Shown here: one piece after another, positions 17,435 through 27,006 of the stretch | Position numbering within the stretch: the first letter of the stretch is position 1 | Layout: each line of letters starts with the position of its first letter | The notes under the pieces: model-generated | What the model was told of the DNA's origin: nothing | Databases searched by the model: none | The model's input: only the letters and a program-made list of their open reading frames with translations | Made by a program: the position numbers and the translations under genes | Assembly (NCBI RefSeq): GCF_001507435.1 | Contig: NZ_LMWH01000081.1 | Location: 1-64,000 of the forward strand | Reading direction: 5' to 3' | DNA from: Streptomyces sp. NRRL F-5122 | GTDB taxonomy: Bacteria > Actinomycetota > Actinomycetes > Streptomycetales > Streptomycetaceae | DNA: 64,000 nt

Positions 17435-17746
17435 GAACCGCCGGGGCGAGTTCGGACCGTCGCCCCGGCGCCGCCCGCCGCCGCTTCCCGATGTCGCCGC
17501 TCGCCGTCCCGCGTCAGGTCCCGCACACCCGTTACGGGATCGATCCCTCCGTATCTCGCCCCGGGAACACCTCGATCGGGTGTCGGACGGGGGAACCGCG
17601 GAACCCGGCACGGTCGTTGAGCCGACGTGAGAAATTCATGAAAGGCGCGTCGGCCCGGGAGAGGTGATGTGGCTCTCTCTTTTCCGGCTCGGCGGTGGAC
17701 GTCCGGGTTCCGGGGTTATCACGGACGCGTAAGGGGGTGCGGGACG
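17435..17746. other. 312-bp intergenic region
   Basis: It begins with a strong hairpin listed separately. The rest probably holds the promoter of the Rv1733c-like gene. I see no further gene and no clear operator. Confidence 0.5.
17440..17469. terminator. Hairpin after the MOSC gene
   Basis: The arms GCCGGGGCGA and TCGCCCCGGC pair perfectly over 10 bp with a 10-nt loop, starting 6 nt after the stop codon. There is no U-tract. Confidence 0.65.
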
Positions 17747-18352
17747 GTGCGAGCAATCAGCGGTCTGTGGCGCTGGCGGGGCAATCCTCTGTGCCGTGGA
17801 ACCGATCTGGCCGAGGCGTGGACGGCGCTGGCCGCCCTGCTCCTGGTTCTTGTCGTGGCGCCCCTGGCCGGGGTCGTGATCGGTTCGGTCGCCCAGGGGT
17901 CCCTGCAGAATGCCGTGCGGGACCAGCAGCACAGCCGCCACCTGGTGGTGGCGACCGTCGTCAAGAAGCTCAACCGCGTGGCGCTGGACCCGGATCCGGA
18001 GTCGTCGACGACGGGGAACGCGCACAGCCGGGTACTCGCCGACTGGACCGCGCCGGACGGCACCAGACGCCACGCGGCGGTCCTCGCCGAGCTCGAGTCC
18101 CCGCACCCGGGCAACCAGTTCAGCGTCTGGACCGACGCCCACGGCGACCTCGTGACCCGCCCGCTGGACCGGGCCACCGCGACGACACACGCGGTGCTCG
18201 CGGGCGCCGGCGCAGCCGGACTGACCGGAGCGCTCATAGAAGGCGGCCGCCGGCTGATCGTCTGGCGCATGATCCGCCGCCGTTACACACGATGGGACCA
18301 AGCATGGGACAGGGCGGGACCGGACTGGGGCCGCACAGGAACGGGCAGTTGA
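17747..18352 (+). CDS. Rv1733c-like membrane protein
   Basis: This 201-residue protein has two hydrophobic segments, one near the N-terminus (EAWTALAALLLVLVVAPLAGVVIG) and one near residue 150-165 (HAVLAGAGAAGLTGALIEGG), with a soluble domain between (VLADWTAPDGTRRHAAVLAE). The architecture and the RGNPLCRGTDLAEAW beginning match the actinobacterial Rv1733c family, which has no known activity. The GTG at 17747 has AAGGGGG 9 nt upstream. Confidence 0.82.
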   Translation: MRAISGLWRWRGNPLCRGTDLAEAWTALAALLLVLVVAPLAGVVIGSVAQGSLQNAVRDQQHSRHLVVATVVKKLNRVALDPDPESSTTGNAHSRVLADWTAPDGTRRHAAVLAELESPHPGNQFSVWTDAHGDLVTRPLDRATATTHAVLAGAGAAGLTGALIEGGRRLIVWRMIRRRYTRWDQAWDRAGPDWGRTGTGS

Positions 18353-18475
18353 CCGCCTTCGGCCTCCGGTCAACCGGGTACGTCCGCGCACGCTACGGTG
18401 GACCGGTCGGCTGGTCCGCTGTCCGGCATCTTCGCGAGAACCCGCGTGAGTACGAGGTGGGGGCACAGCAGCGCC

Positions 18476-20917
18476 ATGGCACAGGGCACGGTCCAGGTGA
18501 CGCACACCGGCACATCGCGGTGGCGGCGCCGCACAGGTGAGTACGCGTCGCTCGCCGCCGCCCTGGAGGCCGCGGGCGACGGAGACGTACTCACCGTCGC
18601 ACCCGGCACCTATCGGGAGAACCTCGTCCTCCAGCGGGCGGTGACGCTGCGCGGGCCCGAGGGCTCCCCCGGTTCCGTGCGCATCGCCCCGGTGGACGGG
18701 GTCCCGCTCACCGTGCGGGCCTCCGCCGTGGTGCAGGACCTCCACATCGAGGGGCAGGACGCGGCCGCGCCCGCGCTGCTCGTCGAGGAGGGAGCCCCGG
18801 AGCTGGTGGACGTACGGATCACGACGCGCTCGGCGGCCGGCATCGAGGTCCGCCGCGGCGCCCGCCCCACCGTCCGGCGGTGCACCGTCGACAATCCGGC
18901 GGGCGTCGGCATCGCCGTCGTAGACGGTGGCGGCGGCGTGTTCGAGGAGTGCGAGGTCGTGGCCGCGGCCCAGTCGGGTGTCGCGGTCCGCGGCGGTGCC
19001 CGGCCGCGTCTCGAACACTGCCGCGTGCACCACGCCTCGGGCGCCGGTCTGTCGGTGACGGGTGAGAACTCCTCGCTGGAGGCGGTCGGTTGCGAGGTGT
19101 ACGAGATCCGGGGCTCCGGTGTGCAGGTGACCGCCCGGGCCACGGCACATCTGACGGACTGCGATGTGCACCGCACGACCGCCGACGGTGTCACGCTCGA
19201 CACCGACGCCGTGCTCACGCTGGCCGACTGCCGCATCCACGACATCCCCGAGAACGCGGTCGACCTGCGCTCCCGTTCGGTGCTCACGCTGACCCGCACG
19301 TCGGTGCGTCAGTTCGGCCGCAACGGCCTTTCGGTGTGGGATCCGGGCACCCGGGTGGACGCCAACCAGTGCGAGATCTTCGACAGCACGGGCGACTATC
19401 CGGCGGTGTGGGTCAGCGACGGCGCCACCGCGGTGCTCGAGTCCTGCCGGGTGCACGACGTACCGGACGCCCTGTTCGTCCTCGACCGCGGCTCGCGCGC
19501 GGACGTCGTGGACAGCGATCTGACGCAGGTGCGCAACACGGCCGTGTCGGTGAGCGACGGCGCCACCGCACAGCTCGACGACTGCCGGATCCGGGATGCC
19601 GCGACGGGCGCCTGGTTCCGGGACCACGGCAGCGGCGGCACACTGTCCGGCTGCACCATCGACGGCACCCAGACCGGCGTGATCGTCACCAAGGGCGCCG
19701 ATCCCACCATCGACCGGTGCACGGTGACCTCACCGGCGGAGGCCGGCTTCTACGTCTCGGCGGACGGCCGGGGCAGCTTCCTGAACTGCCGGGTCACGGG
19801 CAGCGGTGGCTACGGCTTCCATGTGATAGACGGCTGCCGGGCCACCTTGAGGAAGTGCCGCACCGAGCGGTGCGCGCGCGGGGGTTACGAGTTCGCGGAC
19901 GGCGGCCCGGGCACCTCCGGCGACGGCCCGGTGGTGGAGGACTGCACCAGCGACGAGAGCGCCGGGCTCCGGCTGCCCGAACCGCCCCAGGAGACCGCCG
20001 TACAGACGACGGCCATGTCCACCGGTCTGCTGGGCGCCATCCCCGGCCAGCGCACCACGGAGCAGGACCATCTCGTCACGGCGGTCCCCGATCCCGAGAA
20101 GCCCGCCCGCACCTCGGCGGCCGTGCTCGGGGAACTCGACGCGCTGGTCGGGCTGGAGAGCGTCAAGCGCGAGGTGCGGGCCCTGACCGACATGATCGAG
20201 GTCGGACGCCGCAGGCAGCAGGCGGGCCTCAAGGCGGCTTCCGTACGGCGGCACTTGGTGTTCACGGGCTCCCCCGGCACCGGCAAGACGACGGTCGCCC
20301 GGCTGTACGGCGAGATCCTGGCCTCGCTCGGCGTCCTGGAGAAGGGCCACCTCGTGGAGGTGTCCCGGGTCGACCTGGTGGGCGAGCACATCGGCTCCAC
20401 CGCCATCCGCACCCAGGAGGCCTTCGAACGGGCACGCGGCGGGGTGCTGTTCATCGACGAGGCGTACGCCCTGTCCCCAGAGGACTCCGGGCGCGACTTC
20501 GGCCGTGAGGCCATCGACACGCTCGTGAAGCTGATGGAGGACCACCGTGACGCGGTCGTGGTCATCGTCGCGGGCTACACGGCCGAGATGGAGCGCTTCC
20601 TTTCGGTCAACCCCGGTGTGGCGTCGCGCTTCTCACGAACCATCAGGTTCGGCGACTACGGCCCCGACGAGCTGTTGAGGATCGTGGAGCAGCAGTCCGA
20701 GGAGCACGAGTACCGGCTCGGCCCCGGCACGGGTGAAGCGCTCCTGAAGTACTTCACGGCGATTCCGAAGGGACCGGCGTTCGGCAACGGGCGCACCGCA
20801 CGCCAGACCTTCGAGGCGATGGTGGAGCGGCACGCGGGCCGGGTCGCCCAGTTGGCGGAGCCGAGCACGGACGAGCTGACCCTGCTCTACCCGGAGGACT
20901 TGCCGGAGCTCCCCTGA
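18476..20917 (+). CDS. Right-handed beta-helix / CbxX-CfqX AAA+ ATPase fusion
   Basis: This 813-residue protein has two parts. Residues about 20-500 consist of repeating short strands typical of a right-handed parallel beta-helix, with recurring pairs such as VRRCTVDNPAG, LEHCRVHHASG and LADCRIHDIPE. Residues about 550-813 form an AAA+ domain of the CbxX/CfqX type (as in EccA): LVGLESVKREV, Walker A GSPGTGKTT from residue 598, Walker B GVLFIDEAY, sensor 1 VIVAGY and an Arg finger in NPGVASRFSR. The helix may bind a carbohydrate or protein that the ATPase remodels (inference). The ATG at 18476 is preferred to a GTG at 18446. The last 31 nt overlap the 3' end of the convergent gene. Confidence 0.9.
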   Translation: MAQGTVQVTHTGTSRWRRRTGEYASLAAALEAAGDGDVLTVAPGTYRENLVLQRAVTLRGPEGSPGSVRIAPVDGVPLTVRASAVVQDLHIEGQDAAAPALLVEEGAPELVDVRITTRSAAGIEVRRGARPTVRRCTVDNPAGVGIAVVDGGGGVFEECEVVAAAQSGVAVRGGARPRLEHCRVHHASGAGLSVTGENSSLEAVGCEVYEIRGSGVQVTARATAHLTDCDVHRTTADGVTLDTDAVLTLADCRIHDIPENAVDLRSRSVLTLTRTSVRQFGRNGLSVWDPGTRVDANQCEIFDSTGDYPAVWVSDGATAVLESCRVHDVPDALFVLDRGSRADVVDSDLTQVRNTAVSVSDGATAQLDDCRIRDAATGAWFRDHGSGGTLSGCTIDGTQTGVIVTKGADPTIDRCTVTSPAEAGFYVSADGRGSFLNCRVTGSGGYGFHVIDGCRATLRKCRTERCARGGYEFADGGPGTSGDGPVVEDCTSDESAGLRLPEPPQETAVQTTAMSTGLLGAIPGQRTTEQDHLVTAVPDPEKPARTSAAVLGELDALVGLESVKREVRALTDMIEVGRRRQQAGLKAASVRRHLVFTGSPGTGKTTVARLYGEILASLGVLEKGHLVEVSRVDLVGEHIGSTAIRTQEAFERARGGVLFIDEAYALSPEDSGRDFGREAIDTLVKLMEDHRDAVVVIVAGYTAEMERFLSVNPGVASRFSRTIRFGDYGPDELLRIVEQQSEEHEYRLGPGTGEALLKYFTAIPKGPAFGNGRTARQTFEAMVERHAGRVAQLAEPSTDELTLLYPEDLPELP

Positions 20918-23259
20918 CCGGCGCCCCCCGCCTGCGTGCCCGGCCCCGCGGGACGGGGTGCAGGCAGCCCCGGCCGCAGCCGGCTCAGCAGCCGCTCGCG
21001 CTCCTCGGCGAACGCCGGGTCCGCCTGGTAGTCGCCGTGCCCGAGGATCGGCGCAGGCAGCGGGTGCTCAGCGGTGCGGCCGTAGGCGAGCGGATCCCTG
21101 AGGGGTGCGCGGTCCACCTGCGGGCCGCAGTCACCGGGCAGCCGGATCGGTCCGCCGATCGGGTCCGTGAGGCGGTAGAGGTTGCGCCAGCAGGCCACCT
21201 CGCGGTGCAGGGAACTGAGCGCGGCGGGCCCGAAATAGGCGGGGAACCAGCGCCCGTACAGCCGCTCGAGCGGCGAGCCGTAGGTCAGGAGGGCCACCCT
21301 GCGGCGCACCGAGGGTTCGAGCTGCCAGGCCGCGGCCGCCGCGAGCACACTGCCCTGGGAGTGACCGGAGAGCACGAGCCGTCCGCCTGTGGCCTCGGTC
21401 CAGGTGGCCATACGCCAGGAGAGGTCGGGCACGGCGCGCTCGGCGTAGCAGGGCGGGGCGAAGGGGTGCGCGGCACGCGGCCAGAAGGTGCCGACGTCCC
21501 ACAGGATGCCGATCGTGCGCCGTGCCGAGGCGTCCTTGTAGGCACGGCGTCCCCAGGTCACGAAGAGGAGGAAGCCGATGCCGATCAGCCAGGAGCCGAG
21601 CGCCTGAGCGGTCTCGGCGGCTCCGCGCACGAAGGCGTGGCTGCCCCGGGCGGCCCCTTCCGGGGTGTCATGGCCGGCAAACGCTCCCACCAGGGCCAGC
21701 GCGCCCAGGAGCAGGGTCGAGGCGGACATGACGGCGACGACGAGCGGCGCCCGGTCGGTGAGGGCGGCCATGGCTCGGGTGCCCGCGATACGGCGGGTGC
21801 GGGCCTCGTCCTCGGGCTCGCCTTGATGGGCGAGTTCCACCGCGGCGGTCCCGGCACGGCGCAGCACCGCGGTTCGCCGTGCCAGCCGGCCCACGACGAC
21901 GAGCAGAACGAGCAGCAGGGGCGGGATCGTGGACGCCTGCCAGGTGAGCAGGACGGGTGGACCGGCCATGATGTGCCGGGTCCCGTCCAGCCAGTCGGCG
22001 ACGCGCTGGGCCACCCCGCCGGACATCACCCCGCCGAGCGCGCAGGCCAGCATCGCGACCGCGGGTCCGGCCAGTCCGCACATCGCGGTGCGTGTGTCGG
22101 GGTGGGTGCGGTGGAGGACATGGGCGACGACGCCCAGCACGACGACGAGCACCCCCTGCGCCAGGGCGAGCCCGCCGAACGTGGTGTCACCCGGCAACCG
22201 GTCCGCGGACCGCCAGCCCGGGCGCGACCAGCCGGCGTACACCGCGGTCACGGCGAGCAGCACCAGCGCACCCGCGGGCAGTCGGCGTACCAGTGCCCGG
22301 TCGAGAGTCCTGTCCAGCCGGTTCTCGGTGCGGCCCCGTCGGCACACCACCCCCACCACAACGAAACCGCCGGTGAGGAGAGTTGCGCACAGGAGCCGGC
22401 CGAGGACTTCGAGTTCGACGGAGCCGTGCCGGCTGTCGTACCGGGCGGCGGCGGTGGCCAGTGCCGCGGCGACCGTCAGAAACCCCGCGGCGGTGTGGGC
22501 GGCGCGCAACCGGGCCACCAGGCGCCGTCCGTACCAGAACCCGGGGCTGTCGAGTGCGGTGCGGTGCGGCTCCTCGTCGGGCTCGGCCGGGCGGGAGATC
22601 GGCTGCTGGGACTCGTACGCGCTCCAGGTGCGGTGCGACAGGTACCAGAGCAGCCCGGTCAGCGCCGCGGGCACCAGCGACGCCAGGGCCAGACGCCGTC
22701 CCGGCTCGCTCCACCAGCCCTGGTCGGAGGCCGCGGGTGAGAGAAAGCCGAGCCAGGAGTGGCGCTCGGCACACGCGCGCGTACCGGCGCACTGCCAGGC
22801 ACCGAGGTCGAGGGCGACCTCGCAGGCGGCGGCGACCAGCAGCACGGTCAGGGTGAGCCCGAGGAGACGGACGATCAGTCCGTACAGTCGGACGGTCCGC
22901 GGCCGCCCGGTCGTCGTGGGGCGCATCCAGTGCGCGAGATTGACCACCATGAAGGGCAGCAGCAACAGCCACAGGGCACGGGCGGCGTTCCCCGAGGTGA
23001 GGTTGCACCAGACGTACGCCTCGGGCACCGGACCTGTTCCGCGGTCCCGCGGGTTCCGCTCGGCGCCGGCGTCGGCCTCGCGGCGGTAGACGGCGGCCGT
23101 CTCGTCACCGGAGACACGCACCGTGCGCGGATCGCCCAGCATCTCCTCGGGTGTGGTGCCACCGACACCGTGGACCAGAAGTTCCAGGTCCGTCCCGCTC
23201 TCCGGCGGCCGCTGCCCGGTGTCGCCGTGTTCCCCGTCGTGTTCCCGTGCACGCTCCAC
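20887..23259 (-). CDS. Large membrane protein with an alpha/beta-hydrolase (lipase-like) motif
   Basis: This 790-residue protein has an N-terminal soluble segment (DLELLVHGVGGTTPEEMLGD), about ten hydrophobic helices between residues 90 and 600, and a C-terminal region with the nucleophile elbow VLSGHSQGSVLAAAAAW. LVHGVGG and GHSQGS are the oxyanion and nucleophile motifs of alpha/beta hydrolases, so the sequence suggests a hydrolase domain split or spaced by a membrane insert. The start is a GTG at 23259. Substrate is unknown. Its 3' end overlaps the beta-helix/AAA+ gene by 31 nt on the opposite strand. Confidence 0.8.
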   Translation of the reverse strand: MERAREHDGEHGDTGQRPPESGTDLELLVHGVGGTTPEEMLGDPRTVRVSGDETAAVYRREADAGAERNPRDRGTGPVPEAYVWCNLTSGNAARALWLLLLPFMVVNLAHWMRPTTTGRPRTVRLYGLIVRLLGLTLTVLLVAAACEVALDLGAWQCAGTRACAERHSWLGFLSPAASDQGWWSEPGRRLALASLVPAALTGLLWYLSHRTWSAYESQQPISRPAEPDEEPHRTALDSPGFWYGRRLVARLRAAHTAAGFLTVAAALATAAARYDSRHGSVELEVLGRLLCATLLTGGFVVVGVVCRRGRTENRLDRTLDRALVRRLPAGALVLLAVTAVYAGWSRPGWRSADRLPGDTTFGGLALAQGVLVVVLGVVAHVLHRTHPDTRTAMCGLAGPAVAMLACALGGVMSGGVAQRVADWLDGTRHIMAGPPVLLTWQASTIPPLLLVLLVVVGRLARRTAVLRRAGTAAVELAHQGEPEDEARTRRIAGTRAMAALTDRAPLVVAVMSASTLLLGALALVGAFAGHDTPEGAARGSHAFVRGAAETAQALGSWLIGIGFLLFVTWGRRAYKDASARRTIGILWDVGTFWPRAAHPFAPPCYAERAVPDLSWRMATWTEATGGRLVLSGHSQGSVLAAAAAWQLEPSVRRRVALLTYGSPLERLYGRWFPAYFGPAALSSLHREVACWRNLYRLTDPIGGPIRLPGDCGPQVDRAPLRDPLAYGRTAEHPLPAPILGHGDYQADPAFAEERERLLSRLRPGLPAPRPAGPGTQAGGAGQGSSGKSSG

Positions 23260-23325
23260 TGCTCAGCACATCCCCCGCGTTGCGTACCGTGTGTCATGCG
23301 CAGGCAGATGGTCTCCGGTGCCCCA

Positions 23326-23337
23326 GGTGTGCACACC
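23326..23337. promoter_or_regulatory. Perfect 12-bp palindrome GGTGTGCACACC
   Basis: It lies in the 276-bp gap between the divergent hydrolase gene (start 23259) and the DeoR gene (start 23536), at -67 relative to the former. It is a candidate binding site; which regulator uses it is unknown. Confidence 0.3.
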
Positions 23338-23535
23338 CGTTCTCACGGAATCTCCCCGATACGGGTGACGTGATGAACTGCGGAAGGTGATTCACGAGGC
23401 ACGGGGGGTGGCTCCATCCAGGGCAAGCCGTGCGAGGATGGGGCGGCCTCGGCTTTGACGGCAGGAGAATGGCCTTGTCGGAGCCGGTATGGATGCCATG
23501 CCGTGATGGATCAGGCGAAAGGGAGCAAAGCGGAC

Positions 23536-24366
23536 GTGAGCGAGAATCAGAACCTCCTCGCGGAGCAGCGCCGCGCCCTGATCCTCGACGAGGTACGACG
23601 ACGCGGCGGTGTCCGGGTGAACGAGCTCACCCGGAAGCTGGGCGTCTCCGACATGACGGTCCGCCGCGATCTCGACGCACTCGCTCGTCAGGGCGTACTG
23701 GAGAAGGTCCACGGCGGCGCGGTCCCGGTGGTGGAGGCGAGCACGCACGAGCCGGGGTTCGAGGCCAAGTCCGGCCTGGAGCTGACGGCCAAGGAGGACA
23801 TCGCCCGGACCGCCGCGGAACTGGTCGCGCCGGGTACCGCGATCGCGCTGTCCGGCGGGACGACGACATACGCGCTGGCCCACCACCTCCTCGATGTGCC
23901 GGAGTTGACCGTCGTCACCAACTCGGTGCGCGTTGCGGACGTCTTCCACTCCGCACAGCGCACCTCCGGCCAGCGCCAGGGCGGCGCCACGGTCGTGCTG
24001 ACCGGCGGGGTGCGAACCCCGTCCGACTCGCTCGTGGGCCCCGTCGCCGATCAGGCCATCGGGTCCCTCCACTTCGATGTGCTGTTCCTCGGCGTGCACG
24101 GGATATCGGTGGAGGCGGGTCTGTCGACGCCGAATCTGGCGGAGGCCGAGACCAACCGGCGGCTCGTGCAGTCCGCGCGGCGTGTGGTGGTGGTCGCCGA
24201 CCACACCAAGTGGGGCACGGTGGGCCTGAGTTCGTTCGCCGCGCTGGAGCAGGTCGACACCCTCGTCACGGACGCGGGGCTGCCCGCCGAGGCGCGTGCG
24301 GAGATCTCGGAGCACCTCAGGCGGCTGGTGGTGGCCGGGGAGACCGAAGACGATACTGACATCTGA
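23536..24366 (+). CDS. DeoR/GlpR-family transcriptional regulator
   Basis: This 276-residue protein has an N-terminal DeoR helix-turn-helix (RRRGGVRVNELTRKLGVSDM, TVRRDLDALA) and a C-terminal sugar-phosphate-binding domain with the ALSGGTTTYALA motif and VVVVADHTKWG. Such repressors usually respond to phosphorylated sugars. The GTG at 23536 has AAAGGGAG about 10 nt upstream; an ATG at 23506 has none. No sugar gene is adjacent, so the target is not evident. Confidence 0.88.
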   Translation: MSENQNLLAEQRRALILDEVRRRGGVRVNELTRKLGVSDMTVRRDLDALARQGVLEKVHGGAVPVVEASTHEPGFEAKSGLELTAKEDIARTAAELVAPGTAIALSGGTTTYALAHHLLDVPELTVVTNSVRVADVFHSAQRTSGQRQGGATVVLTGGVRTPSDSLVGPVADQAIGSLHFDVLFLGVHGISVEAGLSTPNLAEAETNRRLVQSARRVVVVADHTKWGTVGLSSFAALEQVDTLVTDAGLPAEARAEISEHLRRLVVAGETEDDTDI

Positions 24367-24449
24367 CGGGCCGCCAGTTATGGTGGGCGCCGACCCGCAC
24401 CACCGCTTCCGTTCGGGGACGCCGGTGTTCCCGCGAGGAGGTTCCGTCC

Positions 24450-24968
24450 ATGGCACGCCTGTTGCGCCCGGTGGGACTCGACTTCACGAAGACCGCACCC
24501 GTGCGACTGGTCTTCGCCCGGGAGATCACGGCATCCCCGGCGGCGGTCTTCCGCGCTCTGGCCCACGATGTCCCGGGCTGGAGCGAGTGGTTCCCCGCCG
24601 TGACCCTCGCCCGTCCTCTCGACGACGGCACCCGGCGCGAGGTGCGCCTGGCGGGCGGCCTTCGCTTCCGGGAGAGCGTGGTGGCGGCCGAGCCGAACGA
24701 GGTCTACGCGTACCGCGTCGACGAGACGGGCGTGCCCGGAATGCGTGCGCTCCTCGAGGAGTGGCGGCTCACCCCTGCCGGTACGGGCACCCGGGTGCAG
24801 TGGACCTTCGCGGCTGACGGGTCGACAGTCTTCCGGCTCGCCCTGAAGGGTGGGCGCGCGGGTCTGGGACACGCCTTCCGCGGCGCGGTGCGGGCACTGG
24901 ACCGTAGGCTGGCGGCGCAGGGCGCCGGGCCGGAGTCAGTCCGGCCACACCCCGGTCTCCAGGAGTGA
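24450..24968 (+). CDS. SRPBCC (START/Bet v1-like) superfamily protein
   Basis: This 172-residue protein shows the polyketide-cyclase/SRPBCC pattern: [30 protein letters not shown] at the N-terminus, a beta-sheet middle and a C-terminal helix ([15 protein letters not shown]). The fold makes a hydrophobic pocket for lipids or polyketides. No partner enzyme is adjacent. The last 33 nt overlap the 3' end of the convergent PLP enzyme gene. Confidence 0.85.
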   Translation: MARLLRPVGLDFTKTAPVRLVFAREITASPAAVFRALAHDVPGWSEWFPAVTLARPLDDGTRREVRLAGGLRFRESVVAAEPNEVYAYRVDETGVPGMRALLEEWRLTPAGTGTRVQWTFAADGSTVFRLALKGGRAGLGHAFRGAVRALDRRLAAQGAGPESVRPHPGLQE

Positions 24969-26060
24969 CCCGATCGCCGCGGTGTACGGGGCGATGTCGA
25001 GCCCCTGCTCGGCGAGCCATGCGTCCGAGTAGTACTTGTCCAGGTAGCGGTCGCCCGGGTCGCACAGCAAGGTCACCACGCTGCCCGTGCGTCCTTCGGC
25101 CACCATCTCGGCGACGATCTTCAGCGCGCTCCACAGGCCCGTGCCGGTGGAGCCGCCCGCCCTGCGGCCGATGGCCGCTTCCAGGGCCCGCACGGCCGCG
25201 ACCGTCGCCGCGTCCGGCACCTTCATCATCCGGTCGATGGCGCCGGGTACGAAACTTGGCTCCATCCGCGGCCGGCCGATGCCCTCGATCCGCGATCCCC
25301 GGTCGCACGTGACGTCCGGGTCTCTCGTCGTCCACCCGTCGAAGAAGCAGGAGTTCTCCGGGTCGGCCACACAGATGCGGGTGTCGTACTGCATGTAGTG
25401 CACGTACCGGGCGAGGGTCGCCGAGGTGCCTCCGGTACCGGCGGTGGCGACGATCCACGCGGGCTCCGGGAACCGCTCCAGTTCCAGCTGACGGAAGATG
25501 GACTCGGCAATGTTGTTGTTGCCCCGCCAGTCCGTCGCCCGTTCCGCGTAGGTGAACTGGTCCATGTAGTGGCCGCCGGTCTCCGCCGCCAGGGCGGCCG
25601 AGGCCTCGTACATCTTGCGCGAGTCGTCCACGAAGTGGCAGCGCCCGCCGTGGAATTCGATGAGACGGCACTTCTCGGGGCTCGTTGTGCGCGGCATGAC
25701 CGCGATGAAGGGCACACCGATGAGCTTGGCGAAGTACGCCTCGGAGACCGCGGTCGAACCGCTGGACGCCTCGATCACCGGACGGCCGGGCCTGATCCAG
25801 CCGTTGCACAGCCCGTACAGGAACAGGGACCGGGCGAGGCGGTGCTTCAGGCTGCCGGTGGGGTGGGTCGACTCGTCCTTCAGATACAGATCGATGCCCC
25901 ACTGCTCCGGCAGCGGGAAGCGCAGCAGATGCGTGTCGGCCGAGCGGTTGGCATCCGCCTGGACCTTGCGGACGGCCTCTTTGAGCCAGGAGCGGTACTC
26001 CGCGTCGCTGCGGTCGACGTCGTACGTCCCGCCGGGGCGGGTGATCTGCGGGGTACTCAC
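24936..26060 (-). CDS. PLP-dependent cysteine-synthase-fold enzyme (Cds1-like)
   Basis: This 374-residue protein is a fold-type II PLP enzyme. The Schiff-base Lys is K72 in [11 protein letters not shown], the substrate loop is [12 protein letters not shown], and the phosphate-binding loop is [11 protein letters not shown]. Length and the [20 protein letters not shown] segment resemble mycobacterial Cds1, an L-cysteine desulfhydrase, more than CysK or CysM. A cysteine-degrading or cysteine-synthesising role are both possible. The GTG at 26060 has AAGGAG 7 nt upstream, and a tandem GTG 3 nt earlier is less well spaced. Confidence 0.85.
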   Translation of the reverse strand: MSTPQITRPGGTYDVDRSDAEYRSWLKEAVRKVQADANRSADTHLLRFPLPEQWGIDLYLKDESTHPTGSLKHRLARSLFLYGLCNGWIRPGRPVIEASSGSTAVSEAYFAKLIGVPFIAVMPRTTSPEKCRLIEFHGGRCHFVDDSRKMYEASAALAAETGGHYMDQFTYAERATDWRGNNNIAESIFRQLELERFPEPAWIVATAGTGGTSATLARYVHYMQYDTRICVADPENSCFFDGWTTRDPDVTCDRGSRIEGIGRPRMEPSFVPGAIDRMMKVPDAATVAAVRALEAAIGRRAGGSTGTGLWSALKIVAEMVAEGRTGSVVTLLCDPGDRYLDKYYSDAWLAEQGLDIAPYTAAIGSLLETGVWPD

Positions 26061-26449
26061 CACGGGACTCCTTACCGGGGTGTCCGACGCCCGGTTCACA
26101 CGGTCGGACGCCTCGATCATAGACACCTTCGGCAGCGCTTCCCACCTGCATAAACACGCCTTTGAGCTGCTCAAAGGCACCGCTGGGGAAGTCGGCGGAA
26201 AACGGTGGGGGCGCATCCGCGCGAGTGCGCCGGATACCCCCTGCGACCCTGCCGTGCACACTGGTGGAAGGCGCCGGGTGCGGGCAGACTGCACGGCGTG
26301 GGAGGCCGACCGGTGCGGGCGGACCGTGCGCGCCGCGCCCGTAGGGGCAGCACGCGGGACCATGAGCGGACTCGACACGACCACCCCGGATCGCGGCCCA
26401 TGGGCGATCCGGACCGGACACAGCCGAGCGCACAAGGGGGCGGGGCAGC
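26061..26449. other. 389-bp intergenic region
   Basis: It contains the perfect 9-3-9 palindrome listed separately, about 100 bp upstream of the PLP enzyme. I see no supported gene in it. It separates the divergent PLP enzyme and the small hypothetical gene, so it should hold both promoters. Confidence 0.5.
26158..26178. promoter_or_regulatory. Perfect palindrome GCCTTTGAG-CTG-CTCAAAGGC
   Basis: Two 9-bp arms with a 3-bp centre form a perfect inverted repeat in an unusually A/T-containing patch. It lies 97 bp upstream of the PLP enzyme start and about 270 bp from the divergent gene. It could be an operator or an RNA hairpin; without a U-tract or an upstream gene on the plus strand I favour an operator. 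Confidence 0.5.
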
Positions 26450-26764
26450 ATGGCGGAGCCGGACTTCACGGCCACAGGTGTGCGGATCGGAAGGGGACTG
26501 CGGTCGCTCACGCGGGCCGGAGAGGTCCGGATCAGCGACGGCAGGCTGCGGCTGCTGACCAGCTACGGCAGCGAGATCGACAGCGCGCCGGTGCAGGCGG
26601 TGCGCGCGTCGAAGCCCTGGTACGCGCCGGAGGACCGGGCGTCGGCGGATCTCAACGGCACCCGCTACTCACTGATCCTCGGCGAGCAGGACGCCGCTCC
26701 GGGCCGGCCGGGGCCGTCTGCGCGCCGGTTCATCGAGGCGGTCCGCAGGGCCGCCCGCGGCTGA
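26450..26764 (+). CDS. Small hypothetical protein
   Basis: This 104-residue protein has no signal peptide or membrane helix. It appears to be a compact beta-rich domain ([54 protein letters not shown]) ending in a short helix ([12 protein letters not shown]). The pattern resembles small PH-like domains, but I do not recognise a named family. The preceding GGGGCGGGGCAGC supplies a ribosome binding site. Confidence 0.72.
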   Translation: MAEPDFTATGVRIGRGLRSLTRAGEVRISDGRLRLLTSYGSEIDSAPVQAVRASKPWYAPEDRASADLNGTRYSLILGEQDAAPGRPGPSARRFIEAVRRAARG

Positions 26765-27006
26765 GCGCGGCGCGAGTTGCAGGACTTCACCCCTTGCGTC
26801 ACGCTGGTCTCACCTCACTCTGGGTTTACCGGCGATAACGCTGAAGAACCAGCCCGCCGGTCACGTCAGCGGGCGGCCCCCGTACCAAGCCGTTCGCACC
26901 AAGCGGCCGGAGTACTCAGCCGCACAGCAGGCGGCGGGTACGCCCAGCCCTCCTGCTGGATCCGATCTCCGTCTTCTTCCGGACCTCAATTCGGGGAGTC
27001 GCAGCC

